From Tetrapyrgos nigripes (taxonomy: Eukaryota; Basidiomycota; Agaricomycetes; Agaricales; Campanellaceae), in contig JAACJM010000073.1 of assembly GCA_013368315.1 (NCBI GenBank), positions 248,001 through 312,000 on the forward strand: a DNA stretch of 64,000 bases, in the 5' to 3' direction. Shown in pieces: positions 46,200 to 57,513 of this stretch. The position numbers and the translations under genes were made by a program. The notes beneath the pieces are model-generated. The model did no database searches and had not been told where the DNA came from. It worked only from the letters and a program-made list of their open reading frames with translations. Each line of letters begins with the position of its first letter. Positions within the stretch are counted from its first letter, which is position 1.

Positions 46200-46274
46200 T
46201 TATGAAAACGACACGCCGACACGCCATAACGGCACGGCGGCAAGCCAGGGCGACACGGTAAATTCTACATACCG
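46200..46274. repeat. Right terminal inverted repeat and subterminal repeats of the MULE
   Basis: GACACG and GGCACG units lead to GCGACACGGTAAATTCT and then ACATACCGC, the inverse of the left end apart from a short terminal difference. A second GC-rich cluster of GGCACG/GACACG units lies further inside, at 45935-46035. Confidence 0.7.
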
Positions 46275-46572
46275 CCACAGACTCTGACCAAGTGTCGCTA
46301 ACGAGCTCGATATAAACTGGAGAGTCGGCGGTGGCAGGGGCGGTGTCGTACTTTCGTTGTTTCTGTGAGCGAATAGTGGTACTGACTCCACCACTGGAGA
46401 CATAGAGGGCGACTTTACATCGAGACATAGTGATTCGTGAAACAGAGCAAGAACATAACAAGAATAGCGAGAGTCTAGACCCGGTTACGCCACCCCGCTT
46501 AGTCATGATGAATACGCAGGCGGTCATTTGCTGGCAACTCTCTCCGCAACCACCACCACCCCGAAGAACGAC

Positions 46573-48023
46573 ATGGACAACGGTACGTCTTCACCACCGC
46601 CGACGACGACGAGCACATCTTCTTCCTTGCTATTGCTGTCGACTTTGACGATTCCAATGACGACAACGACCTCTTCACGAGCGATGTTTGTGCCAGCTCA
46701 AGGCTAGCCCTACGACAAACGTCGACTTCAGTCTTTACTGTATCTTTCGGCTTGGTTTCGGTTCTTCGACGTACCTTCACATCGTCTTATCACCATTGTG
46801 CTGCAAAGCCTCGCTTTTTACGACGTCTTTGTACGACTTTTCGACTTCACGGCGTCTAATGGACACCCGTCGTTACCGTCCCTCATGTTTCGTCCCACCA
46901 CACTCTTCACCATGTCATCTCTCGTCATTTTCGCTTTTTTCGCCTTCTCATCTCACCCGCATCTCTGTCTCGCCCGTCTATGTTCTTACATTGGACTGAT
47001 TCTCAGCCTGGCAAGATTCTGCCCCAAACTCCGCCGTCGGCATCCCTGTTGACGCCGTCAAGGGCTCGTCCAACAGCATGGTAGTGGACGAGCCGTACAC
47101 TCCAGGTGCCAGGAGATCAAGTCGTAGCCGCAGTCCTGGTGATAGAGGGTTCGTCCATCATTTTCCATGCCTTTATCGTCTACTAATTCCCTACTGTCTC
47201 TAGACGCGGCGAAATCGACCAAAACCCCGGAAACAACTTACACGTTTCTGGGCTGAGCAAAAAAGTGGACAACCGCGAGCTTGAAGCCGCGTTTGCCAAA
47301 GTTGGAAGGGTGAGTGTTACTTTTGGGTCTTCAGGGATATGCTGACCCTGTCCTTAGGTCCAAAAGGTCTCCGTGGTCTATGACCCTCACACTCGTGAAT
47401 CGCGCGGGTTCGCTTTCGTGACGATGGAGACGCCAGAGGAGGCTGATGCAGCCGTCACGGCGTTAAATGCTACAGATCTGATGGGAAGGGCCCTGACTGT
47501 AACCAAAGTGAGCGTCCACCCTCTCTCTTCCGTCATCCCTTTCCTCCATTCATCTTTCCAAATATCATTACTGACCTTATCTGTCTATGTGCTCTTGCTT
47601 GCACAGGCCAAACGTAGTCGCGCTAGAACCCCAACGCCTGGCAAGTACCATGGCCCGAAAAAGAGGAGTCATTGTATGTCTTTCCTTCTCTTCTTTTTTG
47701 TTTTCTTTCTCCTTCACTCAACCGTTGCTGACTACACTCTTGGAGCAGATAATGAGCGTCCATATGACCCTCGCCCCTACGATGACCGCTACCGGTCCTC
47801 TCGTGGTGGAGACCGCGATAGAGATCGCGGCCGAGACCGTGGTGACCGGGATCGCGACAGAGGGGATCGTCATGATGACTACCGCGGCGGTAGAGGTGAC
47901 CGAGGTGACCGTTACGATGACTATGGTCATGGAAGAGGCAGTAGCGGCGGGGGAGGCAGAGACCGGGACAGGGACAGGGGAGGAAGAGGAAGAGACTTTG
48001 GTGGTGAGAGAGAGAGGTTCTAG
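46573..48023 (+). CDS. Tra2-like SR RNA-binding protein
   Basis: Six exons: 46573-46582 (only ATGGACAACG), 47007-47148, 47204-47309, 47358-47507, 47607-47673 and 47749-48023, all in phase; 249 residues. One RRM at about 58-135 with RNP2 LHVSGLSKKV and RNP1 RGFAFVTM. An Arg/Ser stretch precedes it (RRSSRSRSP) and a long Arg/Asp/Gly tail follows (DRDRDRGRDRGD, RGGRGRDFGG). This layout matches Transformer-2-type splicing regulators, which act in the nucleus on exonic enhancers. The first intron is long for this genome (424 nt). The MULE boundary lies about 300 bp upstream of the start codon. Confidence 0.92.
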
Positions 48024-48351
48024 GCTTGGTGTAATAAGGGCGTACGTGGTCACTAAAGCCTGCCCATGGCGCTTCCTCTTTTCTCTCCAACTCTTAATGA
48101 TCCTTCTGCTGTCGCCGCTTGTCAATTGCTATCCTCATCACTCGCTATCGATTGTTCATTACGGTCATGGTACTATACTGGTTAAATAGTTATGCACTGG
48201 TCCTAAATATTGTTATGTACATGTCTAAACATTGTTACTGAAGTACTGAGGCCTAAGCGCTAAGCGCTAAGCCTTCTATGTATTGTACAAGGTTACATAG
48301 CTGATATTGTACGACCATATGAAGGTACTGCAAAGTTTGACGTCGTCCAAG

Positions 48352-51300
48352 CTATGAACGCTCCATTGACGAAAATATGTGATCCATACTGGACATCAAG
48401 ATGTCCCAGTCCTCTGGCTGGCTGGGTAACCGTATATCAGCCAGACACTGAAGAGATACATAACTGGCTACTACCTTGCAGCTGCCACTGCAGAACTAGA
48501 ATTATTGTTAACGTCGGTATTTTGATCAAATATTGCGAGTTCTTCAGCTGTAATATCGTGATGATAGCCCCAATTCGATGCGATAGAACCAATCTGAGAT
48601 CCAGAATGGTGAAAAAGTCCGTATGTGTATAGCTGCTCGTTGGAATAAGATGAAGTGGAGTCTGTGCTGGTAGTTTGGTTTTCGTTTGACAGCGTAGGAT
48701 CTAGTCTTGAAGTTGCTTGCCATCCAGAGGTTTGTCGTTCATGGTAATTGGCAGACATGACGGCGTTGATAGTGTCGCTATCATGCGGCAGCGGCGAGTT
48801 GAGCAAATGGTTTGATTGATGATAGACTTGACTCAAACTTACACCAAGCGTCCTGCCAGGGAGTATCTACAGAATGGATTTAATAGACGAGCTATAAAAC
48901 TTGAAGGGAAATACATGGCATCGACATCCTCACCTCGTCTCAAAAGTTCGCAACATATCAATGCAGGCATTCATACCATCAAGTTCACTCTTGGGATCGT
49001 AACCGGGATTCATATACTTTTCCCTCCACATATTAACCGCAAGGATCATGGCCGAACCGTAGAGTGGATACTGTATAGACGTCAGGAACTGTAAGAATAT
49101 CCAACTGGTATGGCCAGCTCACCAGAAACAGGTAATGGCGAACAACACTCTTCTTCAAAGCAACTTGAACCACACCAATGCAGGACCGAGCAGCATTCGT
49201 ACAGATCTCTAGTGTAGAAAATGGCATTTCCGAGTCCTGTCTTGGCTTAGGGATAAATTTTCTATAGACCTGAATTTGTATCCAATAAAATACGCCGTAA
49301 AGAGCGGCGGATTGAGAGAAAAACATGCTATCTTGATGATTAGGGTTCCATTTCACTGTGCGTGTCCAAGGATTGATAATGATGAATATGGTGGAGTGAC
49401 AGTCTACAGAGAGACAGGAATAACCTACAGTGGCTCGGGATCGACTCGACCCATTTGCTGAAATCAGAATTGATCTGCTTCAGGGCATTCTGCTGCCGAA
49501 GACCATTTGTGCGTACAGAATACTGGCAGCTGCTATTAGATTGGTCGGTTTTATCGAGGGTAAATTAGCACTGACCACAGCTTGATGCGCAACAAAGACT
49601 ATTTCCATCAGTTTCATGAAATGTTTCCAGTACGCAATGCGGGCTGGTCGTCCTGGAGGCTGAACAAAAATTTCCGTGGGGTTGGTGCTCTCCCAATATT
49701 CGTCGTCGCATTCAACACAATGTTCAAGGACCAAACTGACACGTCAAAATCAGCAAAATAATGGTGAGAATGTGAGTTGAAGAAGAGACCCTACTCCGAG
49801 TCTTCAATCGTGATTCCTCTCGGACATCCAAGCATCGCGCTCAGTTTGGAATCAAGGGAGAATAAGACCCAAAAAACTCGCTTCCACAGCTCATTTTCCG
49901 TAGTCGGTCCTCGACCGAGGGCCAGAGCAACGCTCCGATGAGCTCCTTTTTGTTGCGCAAGACGCACAGCGATCCCAGCCATCATATACGCGATGTCTGA
50001 TCCACCGGACAAGTTTTGTACGTATACAACTGCAAGCTAGAGAGCATTTAGTGACGTTTGACGACCAGGGACGAAAAATAACGTACCGTATACATCTGTA
50101 TATGGTAAAGCGATATACTTCGTTGACCAAACGCAGTTTGAGCGATAGGCAGCTGTTGAAACCATTTCATACCAGGCGATATGAAAGGAGTGTCTTCGGA
50201 CTCCTGGGCTAGCTGATGCTCTTCCAGGAAAATAGCACCCAAAGCGCAAACGGATAAAACAAGGGCTCCAAACGCATCATCTCGTAGATGAAGTCCTTCG
50301 TTAATCGACCTTTCAAACGATGGTCGATGAAGTAAAGGCATGTAGGTGTTTTGGTGGATAAAATAAGCATCCACCAACTTTCGTAATTGGTCAATGTCTG
50401 GGAAGTCAAAAGTAGACGCATCTGGGAAAGCTGGTGACCACTTTTCATAATCGAAGAGATGGTAAATACAACGAGAATGGAGGTTTCTTTACTCGACTCA
50501 CCGGCTGAAAATCCCAAAACTTGGCTCTCTTAGATTTCTTGAGCAGAGATTCCCATCCAGGAAGGCCATAGTCCACTTGTTTACGGTGATTCATTGCCGT
50601 CACTACGAGCATCATGTCACTCGACTCGCCGAGATAGACTCGTCGTGGTGACGTGGTAGCAGGAGCCAAAGTGAATCGGCTCATCTCCCGAGAAAGCTGC
50701 TCTACATCGTCAGCGTCATCGGAAAGAGTTTTCTTACGTCCATCTGCAGAGTCAGGTTTTTCCTTATCCCGTATCAGAGGACGGTGCTCTCGTCTACAAA
50801 TGGCGAGCTCGTCTTCCAAGACTTTGATGCGAGATATCAGTTGGGTAATGACCTCCTTAGTGGTTGCATTATCTTCCAGCATAAGAGCTACCTCTGAAGC
50901 TGTTCCTTTGAGATTTTGGCTAACCAGTTCTTTGACGATTTGAGAGAAACCTGGCCGACTCGACCTAGACGAAGATGAATGATGAGTAATATCTGAAAAG
51001 AACACCGGAAGTAAGCTACCTACCCAGGCTTGGGACCTCGTTTCTGCAATGGTCATGGACACACCCATTGAGATAATCATCGTACTACCGCGTACAATTT
51101 TACATTTGAAAGTGACTTCACCTGCTGTGTTCTATTATGGGTACATTCCATATCTTGATTTCTGCAGTTGGTGCAGACATTGCCCGGCGTTGTAGAACCA
51201 TCACCTTATTCATTGCAAGTAGTCATGAGCGGGTCCATGAACGAGCTTCAATTGAGCTTCATCAAGACTGAAATTCTTACATCTGACTGGTAACGATCCA

Positions 51301-51428
51301 GAAATAGGATAGAAATAGGATCAGTTTGAGTAGTGGGATGGATATCAACATCAAGGTATCTTACTTTTTCGTCGTTTACACTGATCGCAAGAGGTTTGAG
51401 CGCGCCGCTTTTTGTCCGAGTCTGACAT
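48352..51428 (-). CDS. Zn2Cys6 transcription factor, paralog 2
   Basis: Starts MSDSDKKRRAQTSCDQCKRRK at 51428. A 6-nt microexon (51281-51286, TCAGAT) completes I-R-C, exon 51204-51122 gives the second triad CTNCRNQDMECTH, and a 20-nt exon 51043-51024 gives KRGPKPG. Later blocks: coiled-coil-like LISRIKVLEDELAI, GESSDMMLVVTAMNHRKQVD, LLHRPSFE, MKWFQQLPIAQ, ELWKRVFWVL, FVQPPGRPARIAYWKHF, ALYGVFYWIQIQVYRKFIP. It ends with NWGYHHDITAEELAIFD and EDWDILMSSMDHIF, stop at 48352-48354. It is divergent to the peptidase gene at 51741 and convergent with the Tra2-like gene. No lesion was noticed. Confidence 0.88.
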
Positions 51429-51740
51429 GATGATGGCGGTTCAGAAACAAGATGGTTGTTTGATGTTGCTTGAGATACGCTAGTCAATAAGTGCCCGGTT
51501 CCGTCCCGGACACAACTGAATCACTATGGTAGTAGCACAGCAAATTCCCTCTACGGGCTCATTGAAGAATGGAACAGGAGAACCTTGAGATGGGGACGAG
51601 ACTGGGTGAGCCAAAGAGCCGGCCCGTTCCTGCAAGAAAAAAAGGTCGGCCCGGCTATCATCTGCCCCGGCCAACTTCTACTTATTCTCAACGTCGTCAC
51701 GGGTAATTCAGCTTCCTTGCCTCCGTGGAGTCCTTCAGCC

Positions 51741-54221
51741 ATGAAGGGACTCGGAGAGTATCTAGAAGAGGGCCCTCAAACTACACATAGCCCAGATGTT
51801 GGGACGACTGTCCGTAATCGCGGCGTTCTCAAGAAACTCCTTGTCATCCCGGTAATTCTTGCCAGCGCGTTCCTGCTTCATCACAGCGTGGATACCTCTA
51901 CTTTTCGTCCATTCCGTCACGTCGGCGACGATGACCTTTGCGTACAAGCATCTCCTCTCTTCCCTGATTTGCACGACAACCTGTGGACGGAGCTTCAAAG
52001 AGATTTGGAGGCGAAGGAATTCAAAGAGAAGGTCGTGGAATGGTTGTCTGGTGCGATACAGGTTCCGTGAGTATTGTCGTACTATTTTAGATGTGTTTCA
52101 ATGGTCCTCATATTTATCATGTAGGACGGAAATGTTCGATGACATGGGGCCCGTAGACCAAGATCCGCGCTGGAAGAACCGGAAGTTATTTCATGAGTAT
52201 CTTGTCCAGGCCTTCCCTCTGATGTGAGTCGCGACGGATTCTGACTCCATCTGTTTCTGAGCAGATATCTTACACTCTTCCCCAATAAGCCACTCAAACC
52301 AGCATATCACCCTTCAGAAAGTCAATACTTATGGTCTTCTGTACACTTGGGAAGGCTCAGAAGCTGCGTTGAAACCAATAGTCATGGCTGCTCATCAAGG
52401 TTCGGCGCAATGGCTGCTATTTGACCATAGGAGTCCTTACTGACTTTCGTGGTCCTTACTTAGATGTTGTTCCCGTCAACTCCGAGACAATCGACGAGTG
52501 GACGTATCCCCCATACTCGGGCCATTTTGATGGAGAGCGTATTTGGGGAAGAGGTGCAAATGATGATAAAAGCGGGTTGATTGGAATCTTGTACGTACCT
52601 TCTTCGGACAAGTATTTCCGGCTCTAATACGTGAGACAGCACTGCAGTGGAGACTCTGCTCTCGCGGTCATTCGTTCCGGCACGTACAATTATCTTTCCG
52701 TTTGGTTTTGATGAGGAAGGGGGAGGATTTCAGGTGACTCGCTCAGGAAATTTCGAAGCTGGAGGCTAACGCAGTATGTCAGGGCGCCAAGGAACTTGGG
52801 AAGGTCTTGGTGGATATCTATGGAGAAGATTCGTTTGCTTTTGTCATTGATGAAGGAGGTGCGTCATGCAATTTGTTCTCGACTTCCTCCCACTTATCTT
52901 CACTTGTATAGGAGGATTTGCTGAACAATTCGGACGACAATTTGCTACGCCTGGTACTTATTCTTCTCAGTTGCCTATAAGCTATCAATGATGTTCACCT
53001 CCTGGCAGGTATCGCAGAGAAAGGCAGCTTAACAGTCCAGCTCAACATAGCTACTCCTGGCGGACATTCAAGTGTTCCCCCAGACCATACCGTACGTCTA
53101 TTGCCATCATAATTACCCCAGACCCTGATGTATGTCCTCAGAGCATTGGTATTCTTTCCCGCCTACTGGTCGAATTCGAGAACAATCCCTTTGATGTCGC
53201 TTTAGTACGTGTCTAGTCTGTCGTTGTCTTTCAATTACTGACCGTCTATATGAAAACCAGTCTCGCTCCTCTCCACTCTACGCTCAACTTCAATGCTTCG
53301 CTCAGCATGCTTCTACACTGTCACCCGCACTCAAGAATACCATTAAGCGATCCATCTCTTCCGACAAAGCCCTGGAAGAGCTCGAGAAAGAAGTTTTCAA
53401 AACCAGATTGTGGAAAGCCATGTCTGGAACCACACAGGCTATCGATGTGATTCATGGAGGCGTAAAGAGCAATGCATTACCGGAGCAAGCGTTTGCTATT
53501 ATCAATCATCGTATTGGAATCACAAGGCAAGTGAGCAGTTTCGTTCTCTACGTCCTACCTTCTGGCACTTACAATTCACTACAATCTTCACTTAATTAGC
53601 TCTTCCTCTGACGTCGAAACCCACGATACCCGTATCCTCACACCTCTCGCCGAATCCTTCAATCTTACTTTCAGCGCTTTCGGTAAGCTCGTTTCCGAAG
53701 GTGGCCCTTCTTCCGGGAAGCTAGATCTGGAATCCCTTTCTACTCGACAACCGCTTGAACCTGCTCCAGTGACTCCTTTGGATTCCACTGCGTTCCAGTT
53801 ACTGTCAGGAACGATAAGGTCCACATTTGCTACTCACCGTGGTTTGTTCCACGGTGACTCCGAAGATGACGAAGAGAAGAGTGTAGTGGTTGCGCCGGGT
53901 ATGCCTACTGGCAACACTGGTAAGGGCTCATGCCAATGTGCTTTTCATCCCATCGCTGACATCCTGATTGATCATCGATCATTGCAGATACAAGGTTCTA
54001 CTGGAAGCTAAGTCGGAATATTTTCAGATACAAACATCATCATTCCGAGTCGAGTGCACATACGGTCAATGAATGTAAGTCTGAGATTCATTGTCGCTTG
54101 TCGTTAACAGTGGATCTCACTGGAATTCTCTCACATAGTTATTGAAGTGGACTCGTATCTGGAAATGATTAGATTCTATCTGACTTTGATACTGAACACT
54201 GATGAAGCGAGGGATATTTAA
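51741..54221 (+). CDS. Gly-Xaa carboxypeptidase / carboxypeptidase S-like (M20 family)
   Basis: Zinc metallopeptidase, probably vacuolar, releasing C-terminal residues from peptides with penultimate Gly. One N-terminal membrane segment (LLVIPVILASAFLLHH, about residues 33-48) fits the signal-anchor of yeast Cps1. Metal and catalytic motifs: MAAHQDVVPV, GRGANDDKSG, FGFDEEGGG, VIDEGGGF, and the M20 dimerisation lid region with TPGGHSSVPPDH. Exon 1 is 51741-52066, exon 2 52125-52223, and many short introns follow. The last exon ends EMIRFYLTLILNTDEARDI with stop at 54219-54221. All junctions examined keep frame, so the gene looks intact. Confidence 0.93.
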
Positions 54222-54370
54222 GTCAGTCGAATGACAATGATTGTACCCGATTTTACCAACATCTATCGAAATAAACTCCACACTGCTGTATCGATTATTT
54301 GCGCATACATATAATACGTGGACCAGAAAGGTTATGGTGCGTCCGATGACCTCCGGTGAGTCATCAACGA

Positions 54371-57300
54371 TCAAGTGGAAATAAAGTTTCCAAAGCCAGC
54401 TGGTAAGAGGCCGTTCACATTTTCAATAAAGATATCCCAGCTTTCCTCGAAGGTGCTAAACAGAGATGGTCAACCAGTATGGTCAAAGCAATAATGCCAT
54501 TGTAGCTACCCTGAAATGCCGCCAAAGGGTGAGTGCATCAAAAGATCTTGGGACTGAGTAGTGCCAGCATCAAAGATGCTAAGCTCCTCGCTTGTGGCCT
54601 GATGATTATACCCCAAGGATGTTGCCAGATGGACTGGAGGCTGACTCAATTCAGCAGAAGATATCGGTAGGGTTGGATGTTGTTGATCAATGGAAGGGTT
54701 CTTATACGTGACTTGGAGGGTGTTGCTGCCAGTAGATGATGATGTTGGCGGCGTAAAATGTCCAACAGATACGACAGTGCCAATGATATCACTTAGGGAG
54801 CATTAATGGGTTAAGGAGCGAACGTCACAGGCAAGCCGAATCCTTACTTCAAGCGTCCAGCAAGTATATATCTGTCAAAGCACGTTGAAGAGAATCGTGC
54901 AATGCTAATGTAGGATCGCATACCTTGATTCGTACAGACGCAAGAGGTCGATACACTTGTAGATTTCTGTTAGTTCGGTGCGGTGGTCGAGACAGAGATC
55001 ACCCTTTATTTGTTTGCTTCTCCACAAATTTACAGCAAGGACCATAGCAGAACCGAATAGGGGCGTCTTCAAGGTGTATTATAGCGCACAAAGTTATCAG
55101 GACGAAAGCGATACGCACTATAAAATGTCCAAACGGTACAAATTCCCGCCTGATGCATGTCTCGATTACACGAATGCAAGATTTGGCCGCATTCACACAG
55201 ATAGCTAATGATGGGAACTGGCCTTCGCTGTTTTGCCCTGGTCGAGGAATGAATTGCCTATGGACTTGAATTTGAACCCAGAAGTACAGGCTGTATAGGA
55301 TGGCTGATTCTTGCAGAAAATGATCATTCTGAACTTGGGACTCCCATCGTACTGTGCATGTATTTTGGACTAAGATCATCATTAAAGCTAAGAAAAAGGC
55401 CTCGCACTTACGATGATCAGGCACGGAACTAATCCATCCGTTGAGAGCTGAATCAAGTTCCACGACTGCCCTTTGGTTCCAATCATGACCGTATATCCCC
55501 ATCTTCGTCCAGAGCTCCGACCTTCGCACCGAATACTGTTGGACACATACGTGTCAGAATATCGGGGAAAGCAGTAGATGGCCTACCAATGACTCCTGAG
55601 CGAAACTAAGGATTTCACCAAGTCTCAGGAAACAGTTCCAGAATATGGCCTGAGCGGGTAGCTTGCCAGAGGGTTGAGGGGAGCTCTGGACGGAGGTTGA
55701 ACGATCCATTGAGTTGAGCTCTTCGTCGTCGCATTCCAGGAGTGGATCCAAGTCAAAACTAATGTGAGTGATAACTGAGCCGTTATGTTCCTACTGTTAT
55801 GGCAAGGTATAATGGGACTTACTCTTGTGCAGAAGTACCTCGAGGTCGTCCGTACAACATACTCAATTTTGTATCAAAATAGATCAAAATCCAGAAGAGT
55901 CGTTTCCAAAGCTCTTGTTCCACGATATCGGAGTATTGTTCGCGAAGCGCTCGACGGTGTGCACCTTCTCCTTGGCACAAACGTATAGCTATTCCACATA
56001 GAGCCCAGCCTTTACCAGCACCACAAACAATGTTAAGATAGACACCTGCCAGCTTGATGAGGTCGACCCGATGAATGTCAAACCGACGAATTGTAAAGGA
56101 GGTGAATCACGTACACAGAGCATCTGCAGTCGATGTAACGAGACAGAATCATCTAAGGCAACGTGTTGAAGCGGTATCTGCTGGAACCACTTTAGTCCTG
56201 ATTTAAAGATGTCTGAATTGGCAGGGAGATATCCGTCATTTAGATATAGAGAACCCGTTGCACAGGTCGCTAGAAGGAGGGCCCCGAAATCGTGATCACG
56301 GAGGTGTAAACCTCCCTCAACGGCACTCTCGAATAATGGACGGTGAAGGAGTGGCAAGGATCGATTACTGCCTGCGAAGTAACTGTCCAGAAGGATCCTG
56401 AGGTGATCTCTATCAGGGAACTCGAAATTCTGCTGAAGATTTCTGTTGGAAAGCGGCAGAACCTGAAATATAAGGTACTTTATATACCTTTGCGTAATAG
56501 AACAAAGTTACTCACTGTGTTCCAGTAAAGCGGTCGTTTCCTGCTGTCGAGAAATCTTCTCCAATCTGTAATACCGGTATCGATTTTACTCCTATGATCC
56601 ACTGCCATCATTACCAGCTGCATATTGCTAGATTCACCAGAGTGAGCTTTCTGCGGTAGTCCGAGCATGCGTCGATGGCAACTCTTTACGTCCTTTGGCC
56701 GTTCATCAGAGTCACGAGCGTCGACGCTACTCCAGGATTCTGCTATAGGAGTAGCAAGGGATTGCTTGGGGTGAAGAGGACCGTGTCCAAGTTCACCGCG
56801 ATTGACCTCGTCTTCTAGATATCTGATATGCTTTGCTAACTTTTCCAGGATCATCCATGATATCTCTCGATCGCCAAGGGCACTGTGAAGCTCAGAAGCC
56901 TTGCCTTTGTCAATAGCCTGCATCAACTCGTCCACGGAAAGTGAGCCGAATTTACTCGTTGCTTTTGGCCTGTAGAAAGAACGGTCACACATAAAGTGAC
57001 CAAGAATGATTGAGGGTACCATACGCTGATTTTGGTCCTCGTTTCTATAAAAAGAGATAAAAGAACTTTTCGAGACGTCCAAGGAATCAGGAAACGAACG
57101 AGGCGCGGCATATTACGAGTACAACGATTTCCTGTCGCCAAACATGGATCGCATACTCCTGACGTGCTTGACTGTTCGCCTGTAAGGGGTTTTTTGTTTT
57201 TTATTATTATCAGGGTTAGATATACGATACGCGGTTTATTTTGAACGCATGGCTCACAGCGAACTTTGAGCAAGAATTTCACAATCAGCTAGCCTGCTCT

Positions 57301-57390
57301 CAGATCCGATTGACACATACCTTTCCTCCGTCGGCAGCTATCACACGCATCTTGTAGACTGCGTCTTTTGTCTGTCAGTCTTGTCGACAT
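54371..57390 (-). CDS. Zn2Cys6 transcription factor, paralog 3
   Basis: Starts MSTRLTDKRRSLQDACDSCRRRK at 57390. Microexon 57258-57263 (TTCGCT) completes V-R-C. The next exon gives the second triad CDPCLATGNRCTR, and the 20-nt exon 57044-57025 gives KRGPKSA. Downstream: GESSNMQLVMMAVDHRSKID, LLHRPLFE, LKWFQQIPLQH, LHRLQMLC, AILYSLYFWVQIQVHRQFIPRPGQ. C-terminal motifs LGYNHQATSEELSIFD and ESWDIFIENVNGLLP; stop at 54371-54373. It lies 123 bp downstream of paralog 4 in the same orientation, a tandem duplication. It converges on the peptidase gene, whose stop is 149 bp away. Confidence 0.88.
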
Positions 57391-57513
57391 GGTGGTAAGA
57401 GCTCAAGGGCCAATCTTTGGCTTTGTTTGCGTGAACGGGCCGAATATATACATCGCACTGCATTGATATCCATATACCCTCGTACATATATACCGAGGTT
57501 GTATGTACATACG

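Larger units (their letters stand above)
37911..46274. mobile_element. Mutator-like element (MULE) with protease domains and KOW gene
   Basis: 8364 bp flanked by the 10-bp direct repeat CCACAGACTC (37901-37910 and 46275-46284), in the 9-11 bp range of MULE target duplications. Both ends carry AGAATTTACCGTGTCGC in inverted orientation near the terminus, followed by subterminal sequence rich in CGTGCC and CGTGTC. Inside are a multi-exon plus-strand gene with zinc finger, MULE transposase and two peptidase-like domains (38479-44115) and a minus-strand KOW gene (44751-45753). The extreme ends differ by a few bases (GGGGCG versus GCGGTATGT before the shared block), so the exact terminus is tentative. 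It sits between regulator 1 and the Tra2-like gene. Confidence 0.8.

Noticed and set aside
46183..46527. Minus-strand ORF spanning the right MULE boundary
   Set aside because: It crosses the inferred insertion boundary and has no recognisable motif. The upstream half lies in the promoter of the Tra2-like gene, so it is probably chance.
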